Source: Sphingomonadales bacterium (GTDB lineage Bacteria > Pseudomonadota > Alphaproteobacteria > Sphingomonadales > Sphingomonadaceae). From it: a stretch of 18,850 bases of DNA. Under the pieces are notes generated by a model. It made no database searches and was not told the DNA's origin. It saw nothing but the letters and a program-made list of their open reading frames with translations. Each line of letters starts with the position of its first letter. Position 1 is the stretch's first letter. Where the stretch lies: positions 1 through 18,850 of the forward strand of contig JAIYAA010000157.1 of assembly GCA_027489295.1 (NCBI GenBank), given 5' to 3'. The position numbers and the translations under genes were made by a program. Positions 8,561 to 15,963 of this stretch are shown here, in pieces.

Positions 8561-8669
8561 ACAGTCTCTCCCGATCGTTGAGGCTCGTAAACGTGCGCAC
8601 CGGGTTCCCGGTTGCCTCGCGGGCAAACCCCGATGGACAAGCGCCCGCCGACATGCCCTAATCGACGGT
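8561..8669. promoter_or_regulatory. Divergent intergenic region with palindrome
   Basis: This gap separates the leftward transpeptidase and rightward potassium channel genes and must hold both promoters, though no clear -10/-35 pair could be assigned. It contains the palindrome ACCGGGTTCCCGGT (8599-8612), immediately followed by a bulged hairpin (GGTTGCC, TCGCG, GGCAAACC). Either could be an operator; this is pattern evidence only. Confidence 0.35.
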
Positions 8670-9752
8670 ATGCGGCGGATCCTTACAGATGCGGAACATG
8701 TGCTCGGCTCGCCGACCCGCAACCTCGTCTCGATCCTCGTCTTCGTGCTGGTCGTGGGCGTGCTGGCGACGATCGGCTACATGGTCGCCGGCTGGAGCTT
8801 CGCGGACGCCAGCTACATGGTGGTGCTGACGCTCTACACCGTCGGCTATGGCGAGGTTCGCCCCATCGACACGGCCTATCTCCACGCGCTGACGATGGGG
8901 ACGATGGTGCTCGGCTGCACCGGCATGATCCTGCTCACCAGCGCGCTCGTCCAGCTTTTCACCGTCCTGCAACTGCGCAGTATTTTCGGAGGGTCCCGCA
9001 TGCAGAACCGGATCGACCAGCTTGCCGACCATGTCGTGATCTGCGGCTATGGCCGGATCGGGGTGATGCTCGCCCGCGACCTTGCCCAGGCGGCGGTGCC
9101 GGTGGTGGTGATCGAGCGCGGGGCCGAAAAGCGCGCCGAGGCGGAGGCGGCGGGCCACTGCACGCTCGCCGGCGACGCGACCGAGGAGGACGTGCTGATC
9201 GCCGCCGGCATCGCCCGCGCCCGCGCGCTCGCCACGGTGCTGCCCGACGACGCGGCGAATGTGTTCATCACGCTCAGCGCGCGCAACCTCAACACCGGGC
9301 TGGAAATCATCGCCCGCGGCGAAGCCCCCACCACCGAGCGCAAGCTGATCCACGCCGGCGCCGACCGCGTCGTCTTCCCCACGCATATCGGCGCCGAAGC
9401 GATGGCGCGGATGATCCTCTATCCCCACAGCCAGCAGGTGCATGGCGATGCCCAGATCGGCCGGCTGCGACGCGAACTGGAAGCGCTGGGGCTGGACGTC
9501 GAGCTGATCGAGGTTGCCAAGGGTGCGGCGATGGCGGGGTTGAGCGTCGAGGCGGCCGAGCGGCGGGCGGAAGGCAGCGTGTTCATCGTCCAGATCGACC
9601 GCGGCGACGGCCGCTCAATCCCGCGGCCCGCCCGCGACGAGCGGCTGGAGCCGGGCGACAAGGCGCTGGTCGTGATGCGCGACGTCGGCGCGGCGGCACG
9701 CGCACTGTTCACCAGCCGGCAGGAAATCCGCGCCGGGAGGAACAAGTTTTGA
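8670..9752 (+). CDS. Two-TM potassium channel with RCK/TrkA domain
   Basis: This is a K+ channel subunit of the inner membrane, gated by a cytoplasmic RCK (TrkA-N/TrkA-C) ring. The 360-residue protein has helix S5 (about 18-40), a pore loop with the exact selectivity filter TVGYG (57-61), and helix S6 (about 73-98). An RCK Rossmann domain follows from about 119 (GYGRIG, 126-131), then a TrkA-C domain (about 265-345). ATG at 8670 is the last Met before the membrane part. The layout matches MthK-type channels, and an in-frame Met111 is preceded by a strong Shine-Dalgarno. Ligand and gating signal are unknown. The gene faces the transpeptidase gene divergently. Confidence 0.92.
   Translation: MRRILTDAEHVLGSPTRNLVSILVFVLVVGVLATIGYMVAGWSFADASYMVVLTLYTVGYGEVRPIDTAYLHALTMGTMVLGCTGMILLTSALVQLFTVLQLRSIFGGSRMQNRIDQLADHVVICGYGRIGVMLARDLAQAAVPVVVIERGAEKRAEAEAAGHCTLAGDATEEDVLIAAGIARARALATVLPDDAANVFITLSARNLNTGLEIIARGEAPTTERKLIHAGADRVVFPTHIGAEAMARMILYPHSQQVHGDAQIGRLRRELEALGLDVELIEVAKGAAMAGLSVEAAERRAEGSVFIVQIDRGDGRSIPRPARDERLEPGDKALVVMRDVGAAARALFTSRQEIRAGRNKF
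8988..9002 (+). promoter_or_regulatory. Internal Shine-Dalgarno and start for a free RCK domain
   Basis: GGAGGG at 8988-8993 lies 7 nt (counting from the end of GGAGG) before an in-frame ATG at 9000. Met111 begins immediately before the RCK domain (MQNRIDQLADHVVICGYG). The archaeal channel MthK uses an internal Met at the same structural position to make separate RCK subunits. The site is seen in sequence; its use here is inferred. Confidence 0.5.
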
Positions 9753-9804
9753 GGGGCCCCGGCGCTTCAGCCCCGCTTCAGCTGCACGGGCGCACCGATT
9801 GAGG

Positions 9805-10575
9805 ATGCGGCGCTCCCCTTCCCCGCCCCCCCGCCAGCTCGGCTGGAAAGGCTGGGCCGGCCTGACCGGCCTGCTCCTCGCGGTGATCATGTTCGGCCTC
9901 TACTGGAGCGCCGGCTTCCTCGATCGCGATCCCGTGCATCTCTACGGCATGCCGGAACGGCCCGGCGCGACGCCCGTCGCCGTCGTGTTCCTCTCGGGCG
10001 ACATGGGCATCCGCTACGGCATGGGTTCCCATGTCGTGGAGTCGCTCTCGGGCGCCGGGGTACCGGTCTACGCCATCGCTACCTCCACCATGTTCGCCCG
10101 CCGCCGCAGCGCGGCGGAGGTGCACGCGCTGCTCGTCGATGCCATTCAGCAGGCCCTGCGCCGGTCGGGCGCGCGCAAGGTGGTGGTGATCGGCCAGTCC
10201 TTCGGCGCCGACATGGCGCGTGTCGGCCTTGCCGCGCTGCCGGCAGACCTGCGCGCCAAGGTCGCTGCACTAGTTCTCGTCGTGCCCGGCACCGGCGCCT
10301 ATTTCCGCGCCGATCCGCTGGGCCTCGCCTATATAGGGACGCCCGATGCCGATGCGGCGGCGGCCGCGAAGGCGCTCACCTGGCTGCCGGTCACCTGCAT
10401 CCGCGGCGCCGACGAGACCGACAGCCTGTGCCCCACCCTGCTAACACCCAACGTCCGCCGCATCACCCTGCCCGGCGGCCATTTCCTGCGGATGGACCAT
10501 GACTTGCTGGTCCGCACCGTGTTCGCGGCACTGGCGCCCGTGCTGGACACGCATCTCGAAACCTCCATGCCCTGA
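9805..10575 (+). CDS. VirJ/AcvB-like membrane-anchored alpha/beta hydrolase
   Basis: The 256-residue protein has one N-terminal membrane segment (about 16-36) and then a VirJ-type alpha/beta hydrolase domain. Seen motifs are FLSGDMG (62-68), the nucleophile elbow GQSFG with Ser132 (130-134), an acidic segment GADETDSLCP (201-210), and GGHF with His226, a likely catalytic triad. In Agrobacterium and Rhizobium, AcvB/AtvA proteins with this domain hydrolyse lysyl-phosphatidylglycerol and sit beside the synthase LpiA. Here the next gene is an MprF, which supports the same job in the periplasm. ATG at 9805 is chosen; a TTG at 9799 is an alternative, and neither has a well-spaced ribosome site. Substrate is inferred. 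Confidence 0.8.
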   Translation: MRRSPSPPPRQLGWKGWAGLTGLLLAVIMFGLYWSAGFLDRDPVHLYGMPERPGATPVAVVFLSGDMGIRYGMGSHVVESLSGAGVPVYAIATSTMFARRRSAAEVHALLVDAIQQALRRSGARKVVVIGQSFGADMARVGLAALPADLRAKVAALVLVVPGTGAYFRADPLGLAYIGTPDADAAAAAKALTWLPVTCIRGADETDSLCPTLLTPNVRRITLPGGHFLRMDHDLLVRTVFAALAPVLDTHLETSMP

Positions 10576-10691
10576 ACGCATACCGGGGGCCGGATTGCCG
10601 GGTGTCGGCCGCGGGGATAAAGGCGCGCCACGGCCGCGTTGACGCGCCCCCTGCTACGGCAGCGTTGGGGCGACGGCCTTTGGGGTTGATA

Positions 10692-13274
10692 ATGCAAGGC
10701 ACAGAACAGCGCGCGCCGGAAGACGCGGCGTCCACACCGCCCGGATGGCTCGCCCGTCATCGGCGCTGGCTGCTAGGGCTGCTGGTGCTGGCGGTGGCGT
10801 TGCTCGGCTTCGAGGCGATGCGCGCGATCCTGTCCGAAGTCCGGCTTCGCGACGTCCGTCATGCGCTCCACCAGATCGACGGGGCGCAATTGGCGCTGGC
10901 GCTCGGGCTCACCACGGCGTCCTACCTCGCCCTCACCCTCTATGACTGGTTCGCGGTGCGGACGATCGGCCAGCGGTTGCCCTGGCGTACCGCCGCGCTC
11001 GCATCGTTCACCAGCTTCACGATCAGCCACAATTTCGGCCTGTCGCTGCTGACCGGTGGCACGGCACGGCTGCGTGCCTATGGCGCGGCCGGTCTGGACT
11101 TTGCCGATGTGGCGCGCGTCACGCTCATTGCCAGCGGCACCTTCTGGGGCGGGGTGTTCGCGGTGACTGCCGTCGCGCTGCTCGCCACCCAGCATCCGCT
11201 TGCAATGCTGGGCCATTCGCTGCCGATCGCGACCCTCCACGGCGCCGGGCTGGTGCTCGCGCTGGCCTTTGCCGCCCTCTTCATCCTGCGGGTCCGCGGG
11301 CTGGCGGTGTTGCGGCTGGGGAGCGCCTCGCTGCCGCTGCCGCCGCCTTCGCTGATGGCCGCGCAGATCGGCATCGCGGCCTTCGATCTCGCCTGCGCAT
11401 CAGGTGCGCTGTTCGTGCTGGTGCCGCATGCCGATCCGGCACTGATCGGCAGCTTCTTCCTTGCCTATGCGCTGGCCATCGTGATCGCGCTGATCACCCA
11501 TGTGCCGGGCGGCATCGGCGTGTTCGAGGCGGTGATGCTCGCGCTCGTACCGCTCGGCCGAAGCGACCTGTTCGCGGCGCTGCTGCTCTATCGGCTGATC
11601 TACTATCTGCTCCCCTTGCTGGTCGCGGGCGCCCTGCTCGTCGGCATCGAGGGGCATCGCCTCCGCCGGCCGATCGCGACCGGCCTCGACGTCGCCCACC
11701 GGATCGGCCAGACGCTGGTGCCGCCGCTGCTCGCATTGCTGGTGTTCGCCGGCGGGCTGGTGCTGCTGATCTCCGGTGCGCTGCCGCCCGCACACGGCCG
11801 CATGCATCCGCTGCACGGGATCCTGCCGCTGCCCTTCGTGGAAGGCTCGCACTTCGCTGCCAGCCTGGTCGGCACCGCGCTGCTGCTGATCGCGCCGGCG
11901 GTGCAGGCGCGCCTGACCAGCGGCTTCCATGCCGCCCGTATCCTGCTGGTGGCAGGCGCTGCCTTTTCGCTCGCCAAGGGCATCGATGTCGAGGAGGCGA
12001 CGGTGCTGCTGGTCGTCGCCGGCCTGCTCCAATACGCCAGGCCAGGCTTCTATCGCAGCGCCGGGATCGGCGCGGCGCCGGTCGCGCGCTGGTGGTGGGC
12101 GGCGGCGCTGATCGCGGTGCTGCTCAGCGCCTGGGCCGGGTTCTTCGCCTACAAGCGGGTGCCGTACAGTGACGCGCTTTGGTGGGATTTCGCCTGGCGC
12201 GGCAACGCCCCCCGCTTCCTGCGGGCAACGCTCGGCGCGACGATGCTGCTGCTCGGCTGGGCCTTCTGGCGGCTGATGGCCGCCTCGCCGCGCATCCGCG
12301 AGCAACAGGAGCTCGATCCGGAGGTGGCCGCGCGCGCCATAGCCGTCTCGTCCCGCGCAGACGCCATGCTCGCCTATACCGGGGACAAGGACTTCCTGCT
12401 CTCCACCTCGGGCGACGCCTTCCTGATGTACCGCGTACAGGGCCGTACCTGGGTGGTGATGGGCGATCCGGTCGGGCCGGAGGCGGCATGGTCCGAGCTG
12501 ATCTGGGAGATCCGCCGGCGCTGCGACGCGGCGCGCGGCCGGCTGTGTCTGTTCCAGGTGAGTGCGGCAATGCTGCCGCTGGTGGTGGAACTGGGCCTGC
12601 AGCCGATCAAATATGGCGACGAGGCAGTAGTCGATCTCCGTCAGGGCTACGACCTGAAGGGCGGCGCCTTCAAGTCGCTGCGCTATTCGATGAAGCGCGC
12701 CACCAGCGAGGGGCTGGTGTTCGACGTCGTCCCGGCAGCGCAGGTCCCCGCCCTGCTGCCAGAGCTACAGCGCGTTTCGGATGCGTGGCTCGCCCGCAAG
12801 CACGGCGCCGAGAAGACCTTCAGCCTAGGCCGCTTCGACCCCGACTATCTCGCGCGCTTCGATTGCGCGGTGCTGCGGCTCGACGGCCGGGTCGTTGCCT
12901 TCGCGAACATCTGGGAGACCCCCAATCGCGAAGAGATCTCGGTCGATCTGATGCGGCATTTGCCGGACACGCCCTATGGCACGATGGACCTGCTGTTCGT
13001 GCGCTTGCTGCAATATGGCGCTGCACAGGGCTTTGAGCGCTTCAACCTGGGCCTGGCGCCGCTGTCCGGCCTCAAACCCGGGCCGCTCGCACCGATCTGG
13101 TCGCGGCTGGGCGCGGCGGTCTATGGGCATGGCGAGCGGCTCTACGGCTTTTCCGGGCTGCGCGCGTTCAAGGCCAAGTTCGGGCCCTATTGGGTGCCGC
13201 GCTATATCGGCACGAGTCCGGGCGTCTCGGTTCCGCGGGCGCTGATCGACGCGGCGGTGCTGATCGGCGGTTAG
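10692..13274 (+). CDS. mprF: Bifunctional phosphatidylglycerol aminoacyltransferase/flippase MprF
   Basis: MprF proteins transfer an amino acid (often lysine or alanine) from tRNA to phosphatidylglycerol and flip the product outward, lowering membrane negative charge. The 860-residue protein is full length for the family. Residues about 25-530 form a many-helix membrane region with the flippase signature HVPGGIGVFEAV (270-281). Residues about 540-850 form the soluble synthase domain (DUF2156), with GTMDLLFVRLLQYG, RFNLGLAPLSGL and FKAKFGPYWVPRYI. ATG at 10692 follows GGGG and is preferred over a GTG at 10602, which adds an arginine-rich tail. The gene follows the VirJ-like hydrolase by 116 nt. 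The amino acid used cannot be read from sequence. Confidence 0.93.
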   Translation: MQGTEQRAPEDAASTPPGWLARHRRWLLGLLVLAVALLGFEAMRAILSEVRLRDVRHALHQIDGAQLALALGLTTASYLALTLYDWFAVRTIGQRLPWRTAALASFTSFTISHNFGLSLLTGGTARLRAYGAAGLDFADVARVTLIASGTFWGGVFAVTAVALLATQHPLAMLGHSLPIATLHGAGLVLALAFAALFILRVRGLAVLRLGSASLPLPPPSLMAAQIGIAAFDLACASGALFVLVPHADPALIGSFFLAYALAIVIALITHVPGGIGVFEAVMLALVPLGRSDLFAALLLYRLIYYLLPLLVAGALLVGIEGHRLRRPIATGLDVAHRIGQTLVPPLLALLVFAGGLVLLISGALPPAHGRMHPLHGILPLPFVEGSHFAASLVGTALLLIAPAVQARLTSGFHAARILLVAGAAFSLAKGIDVEEATVLLVVAGLLQYARPGFYRSAGIGAAPVARWWWAAALIAVLLSAWAGFFAYKRVPYSDALWWDFAWRGNAPRFLRATLGATMLLLGWAFWRLMAASPRIREQQELDPEVAARAIAVSSRADAMLAYTGDKDFLLSTSGDAFLMYRVQGRTWVVMGDPVGPEAAWSELIWEIRRRCDAARGRLCLFQVSAAMLPLVVELGLQPIKYGDEAVVDLRQGYDLKGGAFKSLRYSMKRATSEGLVFDVVPAAQVPALLPELQRVSDAWLARKHGAEKTFSLGRFDPDYLARFDCAVLRLDGRVVAFANIWETPNREEISVDLMRHLPDTPYGTMDLLFVRLLQYGAAQGFERFNLGLAPLSGLKPGPLAPIWSRLGAAVYGHGERLYGFSGLRAFKAKFGPYWVPRYIGTSPGVSVPRALIDAAVLIGG

Positions 13275-13331
13275 GCCCTTGGGTTCGCCGGCAAAGACCC
13301 CACATGCCGCGACGCAACCTGGGAGACACGC

Positions 13332-14201
13332 ATGGACATCGCATTTCTCGGCCTCGGGCAGATGGGCATCGGCATGGCCGGCGCGCTGCTCAACGCGGGC
13401 CATACCCTCACCGTTTGGAACCGCTCGGCCGAAAAGGCCGAACCGCTGACAACACGCGGCGCGCGGCTCGCCCGCACCCCGCGCGAAGCGGCGGACGGTG
13501 CGCAGGCAGTGCTGACCATGGTCGCCGACGATGCCGCGCTCACCGCGATCCTGGATGGCGAGGACGGCCTGCTCGCCGGCATGGGGCCCGGCGCGCTGCA
13601 TCTCTCGCACAGCACCGTCGCCGTCGCGACGACCGACACGCTCGCCGCCCGCCATGCCGACGCCCGACACCTGTTCGTCTCCGCGCCGGTGTTCGGCCGC
13701 CCGCCGGTGGCCGCGCAGGGCAAGCTCGCCATCGTTGCGGCGGGCGCCCCCGAAGCAATGGCTGCCGCTGCGCCGATCTTCGAGGCGCTGGGCCGCGTCA
13801 CCTTCCCGATGGGCGACAAGCCCTCTGCCGCCAATCTGGTGAAGCTCGCCGGCAACTTCATGATCATGGCCACCGTCGAAGCGTATGGCGAGGCGATGTC
13901 GCTCGGCGAGAAGGGCGGCGTCGCCCGCGAAAAGATGCTGGAGGTGTTCGCCGGCACGATCTTCGACGGCGCGATCCACAAGGTCTATGGCCCGCCGATC
14001 GCCGAGCGTCGCCATCGCCCCGCCGGCTTCGCTGCGCCGCTCGGCCTGAAAGACATGCGCCTTGCCGGCGAGGCTGCCGCGGCGGTGGGCGCCAAGCTGC
14101 CGCTGCTCGACCTGGTCCGCGCGCACCTGACCGAGACCGTCGCCACTGAAGGCAGCGACGTCGACGTGACCGCGCTTGCCGAGACGATCGCCAAGCTCTG
14201 A
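13332..14201 (+). CDS. NAD(P)-dependent beta-hydroxyacid dehydrogenase family oxidoreductase
   Basis: The 289-residue protein is the usual size for the 3-hydroxyisobutyrate dehydrogenase/6-phosphogluconate dehydrogenase superfamily. It has a Rossmann motif GLGQMG (7-12), and VWNRSAEK (Arg31), which suggests NADP(H) preference. The substrate-loop motif reads SAPVFGRP (117-124) instead of the classic DAPVSGG, and the catalytic Lys171 sits in KLAGNFM. GLKDMRL at 238-244 is the second-domain signature. GGGAGAC precedes ATG at 13332. A strong hairpin lies just past the stop. The altered loop means valine-pathway HIBADH should not be assumed; a GLYR-type or imine-reductase-like enzyme is possible. 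Confidence 0.85.
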   Translation: MDIAFLGLGQMGIGMAGALLNAGHTLTVWNRSAEKAEPLTTRGARLARTPREAADGAQAVLTMVADDAALTAILDGEDGLLAGMGPGALHLSHSTVAVATTDTLAARHADARHLFVSAPVFGRPPVAAQGKLAIVAAGAPEAMAAAAPIFEALGRVTFPMGDKPSAANLVKLAGNFMIMATVEAYGEAMSLGEKGGVAREKMLEVFAGTIFDGAIHKVYGPPIAERRHRPAGFAAPLGLKDMRLAGEAAAAVGAKLPLLDLVRAHLTETVATEGSDVDVTALAETIAKL

Positions 14202-14207
14202 TCGTCC

Positions 14208-14241
14208 GAAGGGCGGGGCATTTTGCCGGCACCCGCCCTTC
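14208..14241 (+). terminator. Strong hairpin without U-tract after the oxidoreductase gene
   Basis: GAAGGGCGGG (14208-14217) and CCCGCCCTTC (14232-14241) form a perfect 10-bp GC-rich stem with a 14-nt loop, starting 7 nt past the oxidoreductase stop codon. No T-run follows on either strand. It could be a weak or factor-assisted terminator, or an mRNA-stabilising hairpin. Confidence 0.5.
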
Positions 14242-14273
14242 CCAGCGCGGCGGATCGCGCGTACATTTCCCAC

Positions 14274-14540
14274 ATGATCACTCGGCTATTCCTCGCCCAT
14301 CCCCGCAGTGTCGGCGAAAGCTATGGCGAGCATGCCGCGACGGCGGCGCGGTTCGGTGTAACCATGATGGTGGGCGGTGCCGCCTGCATCGTCTATGCGG
14401 TGCTGCCGTTCCTGTTCGTGCGGACGGCGAGCGATTCGGTGAAGCGGCTCTATGCCCAGATGAAGGCGCGCCAGCCCGCCTTTGCCGAGCAGCAGCCGGC
14501 CTTCCGCCAGCCCGAGTGGCAGCTCGACTACGAAATCTGA
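14274..14540 (+). CDS. Small membrane protein, DUF6356-like
   Basis: This is an 88-residue protein with one clear hydrophobic segment (about 24-47), flanked by a polar N-terminus (MITRLFLAHPRSVGESYGEH) and a basic, then Gln-rich C-terminus. The HPRSVGESYGEH block and overall pattern match what I recall of DUF6356, common in sphingomonads and of unknown function. ATG at 14274 is chosen; a further in-frame start at 14223 would add a non-conserved stretch inside the upstream hairpin region. No good ribosome site is visible. It is followed after 23 nt by an FAD/NAD(P)-binding protein gene. Confidence 0.72.
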   Translation: MITRLFLAHPRSVGESYGEHAATAARFGVTMMVGGAACIVYAVLPFLFVRTASDSVKRLYAQMKARQPAFAEQQPAFRQPEWQLDYEI

Positions 14541-14563
14541 CACCAGGCTTGGGGGGCCGCACC

Positions 14564-15913
14564 ATGATCGAACACGTCGCCATCATCGGCGCGGGCTTTT
14601 CGGGCACGCTCCAGGCGATCAATCTCATCCGCCATGAAGGGCCGCGTGCGACGCTGATTGAGCGCGCGCCGGTGGCCGGCACCGGGCTTGCCTATGGCGC
14701 CGCGCATCCCTCGCACCTGCTCAACGTCCGTGCTGCGAACATGAGCGCCTTTCCGGACGATCCGGGGCACCTCGTCCGCTGGCTGGAGGAGCGCGGGGTC
14801 GAGCATGCCGCCGCCAGTTTCGTGCCCCGGCGCGTCTATGGCGACTATCTCCGCGAGATGCTGGCGCAGGCACTTGCCCGCTATCCGGACCGTCTGCGCC
14901 TCGTCCACGCTGAAGTGGAGGACGTGGCCTTCGATGCGGAGGGCGCGACGCTCCGGCTTTCGGACGGCACGTTGCGCGCCGATGCCGCGGTGCTCGCGGT
15001 CGGAAACCTGCCGCCGCACGATCCGCCCGGCCTCGATCCCGCCGCGCTGTCAACCGAGCGCTACAAGGGCGATCCGTGGGACCCGACCGTGCCGGACGGC
15101 CTCTCGGACGACGATACCGTGCTGGTGATCGGCACCGGCCTCACCATGGTCGATGTGGCGCTGCTGCTCGAAGCGCGCGGGTTTGGAGGCAAGATCATCG
15201 CGGTGTCGCGTCGCGGCCTGCTGCCCCGGCCGCATGCTGCCGGGCAGGACTGGGACAAGATCCGCGAACGCCCGCGCACGCAAGCGTCGTCGCTCGTCCG
15301 CGCCGTCCGCGCACGCGCCGAGCAGGTCGGCTGGCGCAACGCGGTCGACGAGCTCCGCCCCTTCACCCAGCCGATGTGGGCCAATGCCGCCGAGGACGAG
15401 CGCGCCCGCTTCCTCCGCCACCTGCGCCCCTGGTGGGATGTCCACCGCCACCGACTCGCGCCCGAGGTCCACGCCCGGCTGCAGGCGCTGATCGATCGCG
15501 GCCAGTTGGAAGTCCTCGCCGCCAAGACGCTGGGATTTGCCGAGGGCCCTGAGGGGATCGCGGTGACGCTCCGCCCGCGCGGCGGCGACGCTGCGGAGAC
15601 GATCACGGCCCAGCGCATCGTAAACTGCACCGGCCCTCTCGGCGACCTCGCCCGCTCGCGCGAGCCGCTGCTGCAGCGGCTTGCCGCGCGCGGGGTGATC
15701 CGCCCCGATCCCGCGCATATCGGCATCGATGTCGACAACCAGGGCCAGACCATCGCCGCCGACGGGCGCGCCAATGCGAACCTCTATGCGCTCGGGCCGA
15801 TGACCCGCGGCGCCTTCTGGGAAATCGTCGCGGTGCCCGATATCCGCACCCAGACCTGGGCCGTGGCCCGCCGCCTGTCCAACGCGCACTGGGTGGGCGG
15901 CGAGGGTTTATGA
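14564..15913 (+). CDS. FAD/NAD(P)-binding protein (COG4529-like)
   Basis: The 449-residue protein has two dinucleotide-binding motifs. GAGFSG at 9-14 is the FAD site at the N-terminus, and GTGLTMVD at 190-197 is a second Rossmann motif typical of flavoprotein monooxygenase/hydroxylase-like enzymes. The conserved block GTGLAYG-HPSHLLNVRA (39-56) is characteristic of the FAD-NAD(P)-binding family (PF13454/COG4529). The C-terminus carries RIVNCTGP and LYALGPMTRG, seen in the same family. Start ATG at 14564 is preceded by a G-rich run (GGGGGG). The biochemical substrate is unknown; the gene sits 50 bp before hpd, but no link to tyrosine degradation is shown. Confidence 0.82.
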   Translation: MIEHVAIIGAGFSGTLQAINLIRHEGPRATLIERAPVAGTGLAYGAAHPSHLLNVRAANMSAFPDDPGHLVRWLEERGVEHAAASFVPRRVYGDYLREMLAQALARYPDRLRLVHAEVEDVAFDAEGATLRLSDGTLRADAAVLAVGNLPPHDPPGLDPAALSTERYKGDPWDPTVPDGLSDDDTVLVIGTGLTMVDVALLLEARGFGGKIIAVSRRGLLPRPHAAGQDWDKIRERPRTQASSLVRAVRARAEQVGWRNAVDELRPFTQPMWANAAEDERARFLRHLRPWWDVHRHRLAPEVHARLQALIDRGQLEVLAAKTLGFAEGPEGIAVTLRPRGGDAAETITAQRIVNCTGPLGDLARSREPLLQRLAARGVIRPDPAHIGIDVDNQGQTIAADGRANANLYALGPMTRGAFWEIVAVPDIRTQTWAVARRLSNAHWVGGEGL

Positions 15914-15927
15914 CGAACTGGTAACAT

Positions 15928-15957
15928 TTGACACTAAATCGGGAATTGGGGTATCAG
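15928..15957 (+). promoter_or_regulatory. hpd: Possible promoter of the hpd unit
   Basis: An exact TTGACA (15928-15933) is followed after 18 bp by TATCAG (15952-15957), 4 of 6 to the -10 consensus. If used, transcription would start at or next to the hpd ATG, giving a nearly leaderless message. TTGACA is also centred in ATTTGACACTAAAT, an imperfect inverted repeat that could instead be a regulator site. The AGG near the ATG argues against a leaderless message. Confidence 0.3.
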
Positions 15958-15963
15958 GTTGCC

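Noticed and set aside
10602..10691. 30-residue N-terminal extension of MprF from GTG
   Set aside because: The added sequence is arginine- and alanine-rich and not part of the family; ATG at 10692 gives a standard N-terminus.
12825..14273. Minus-strand reading frame of 482 codons opposite mprF and the oxidoreductase
   Set aside because: It is antisense to two genes with clear motifs and shows no domain of its own.
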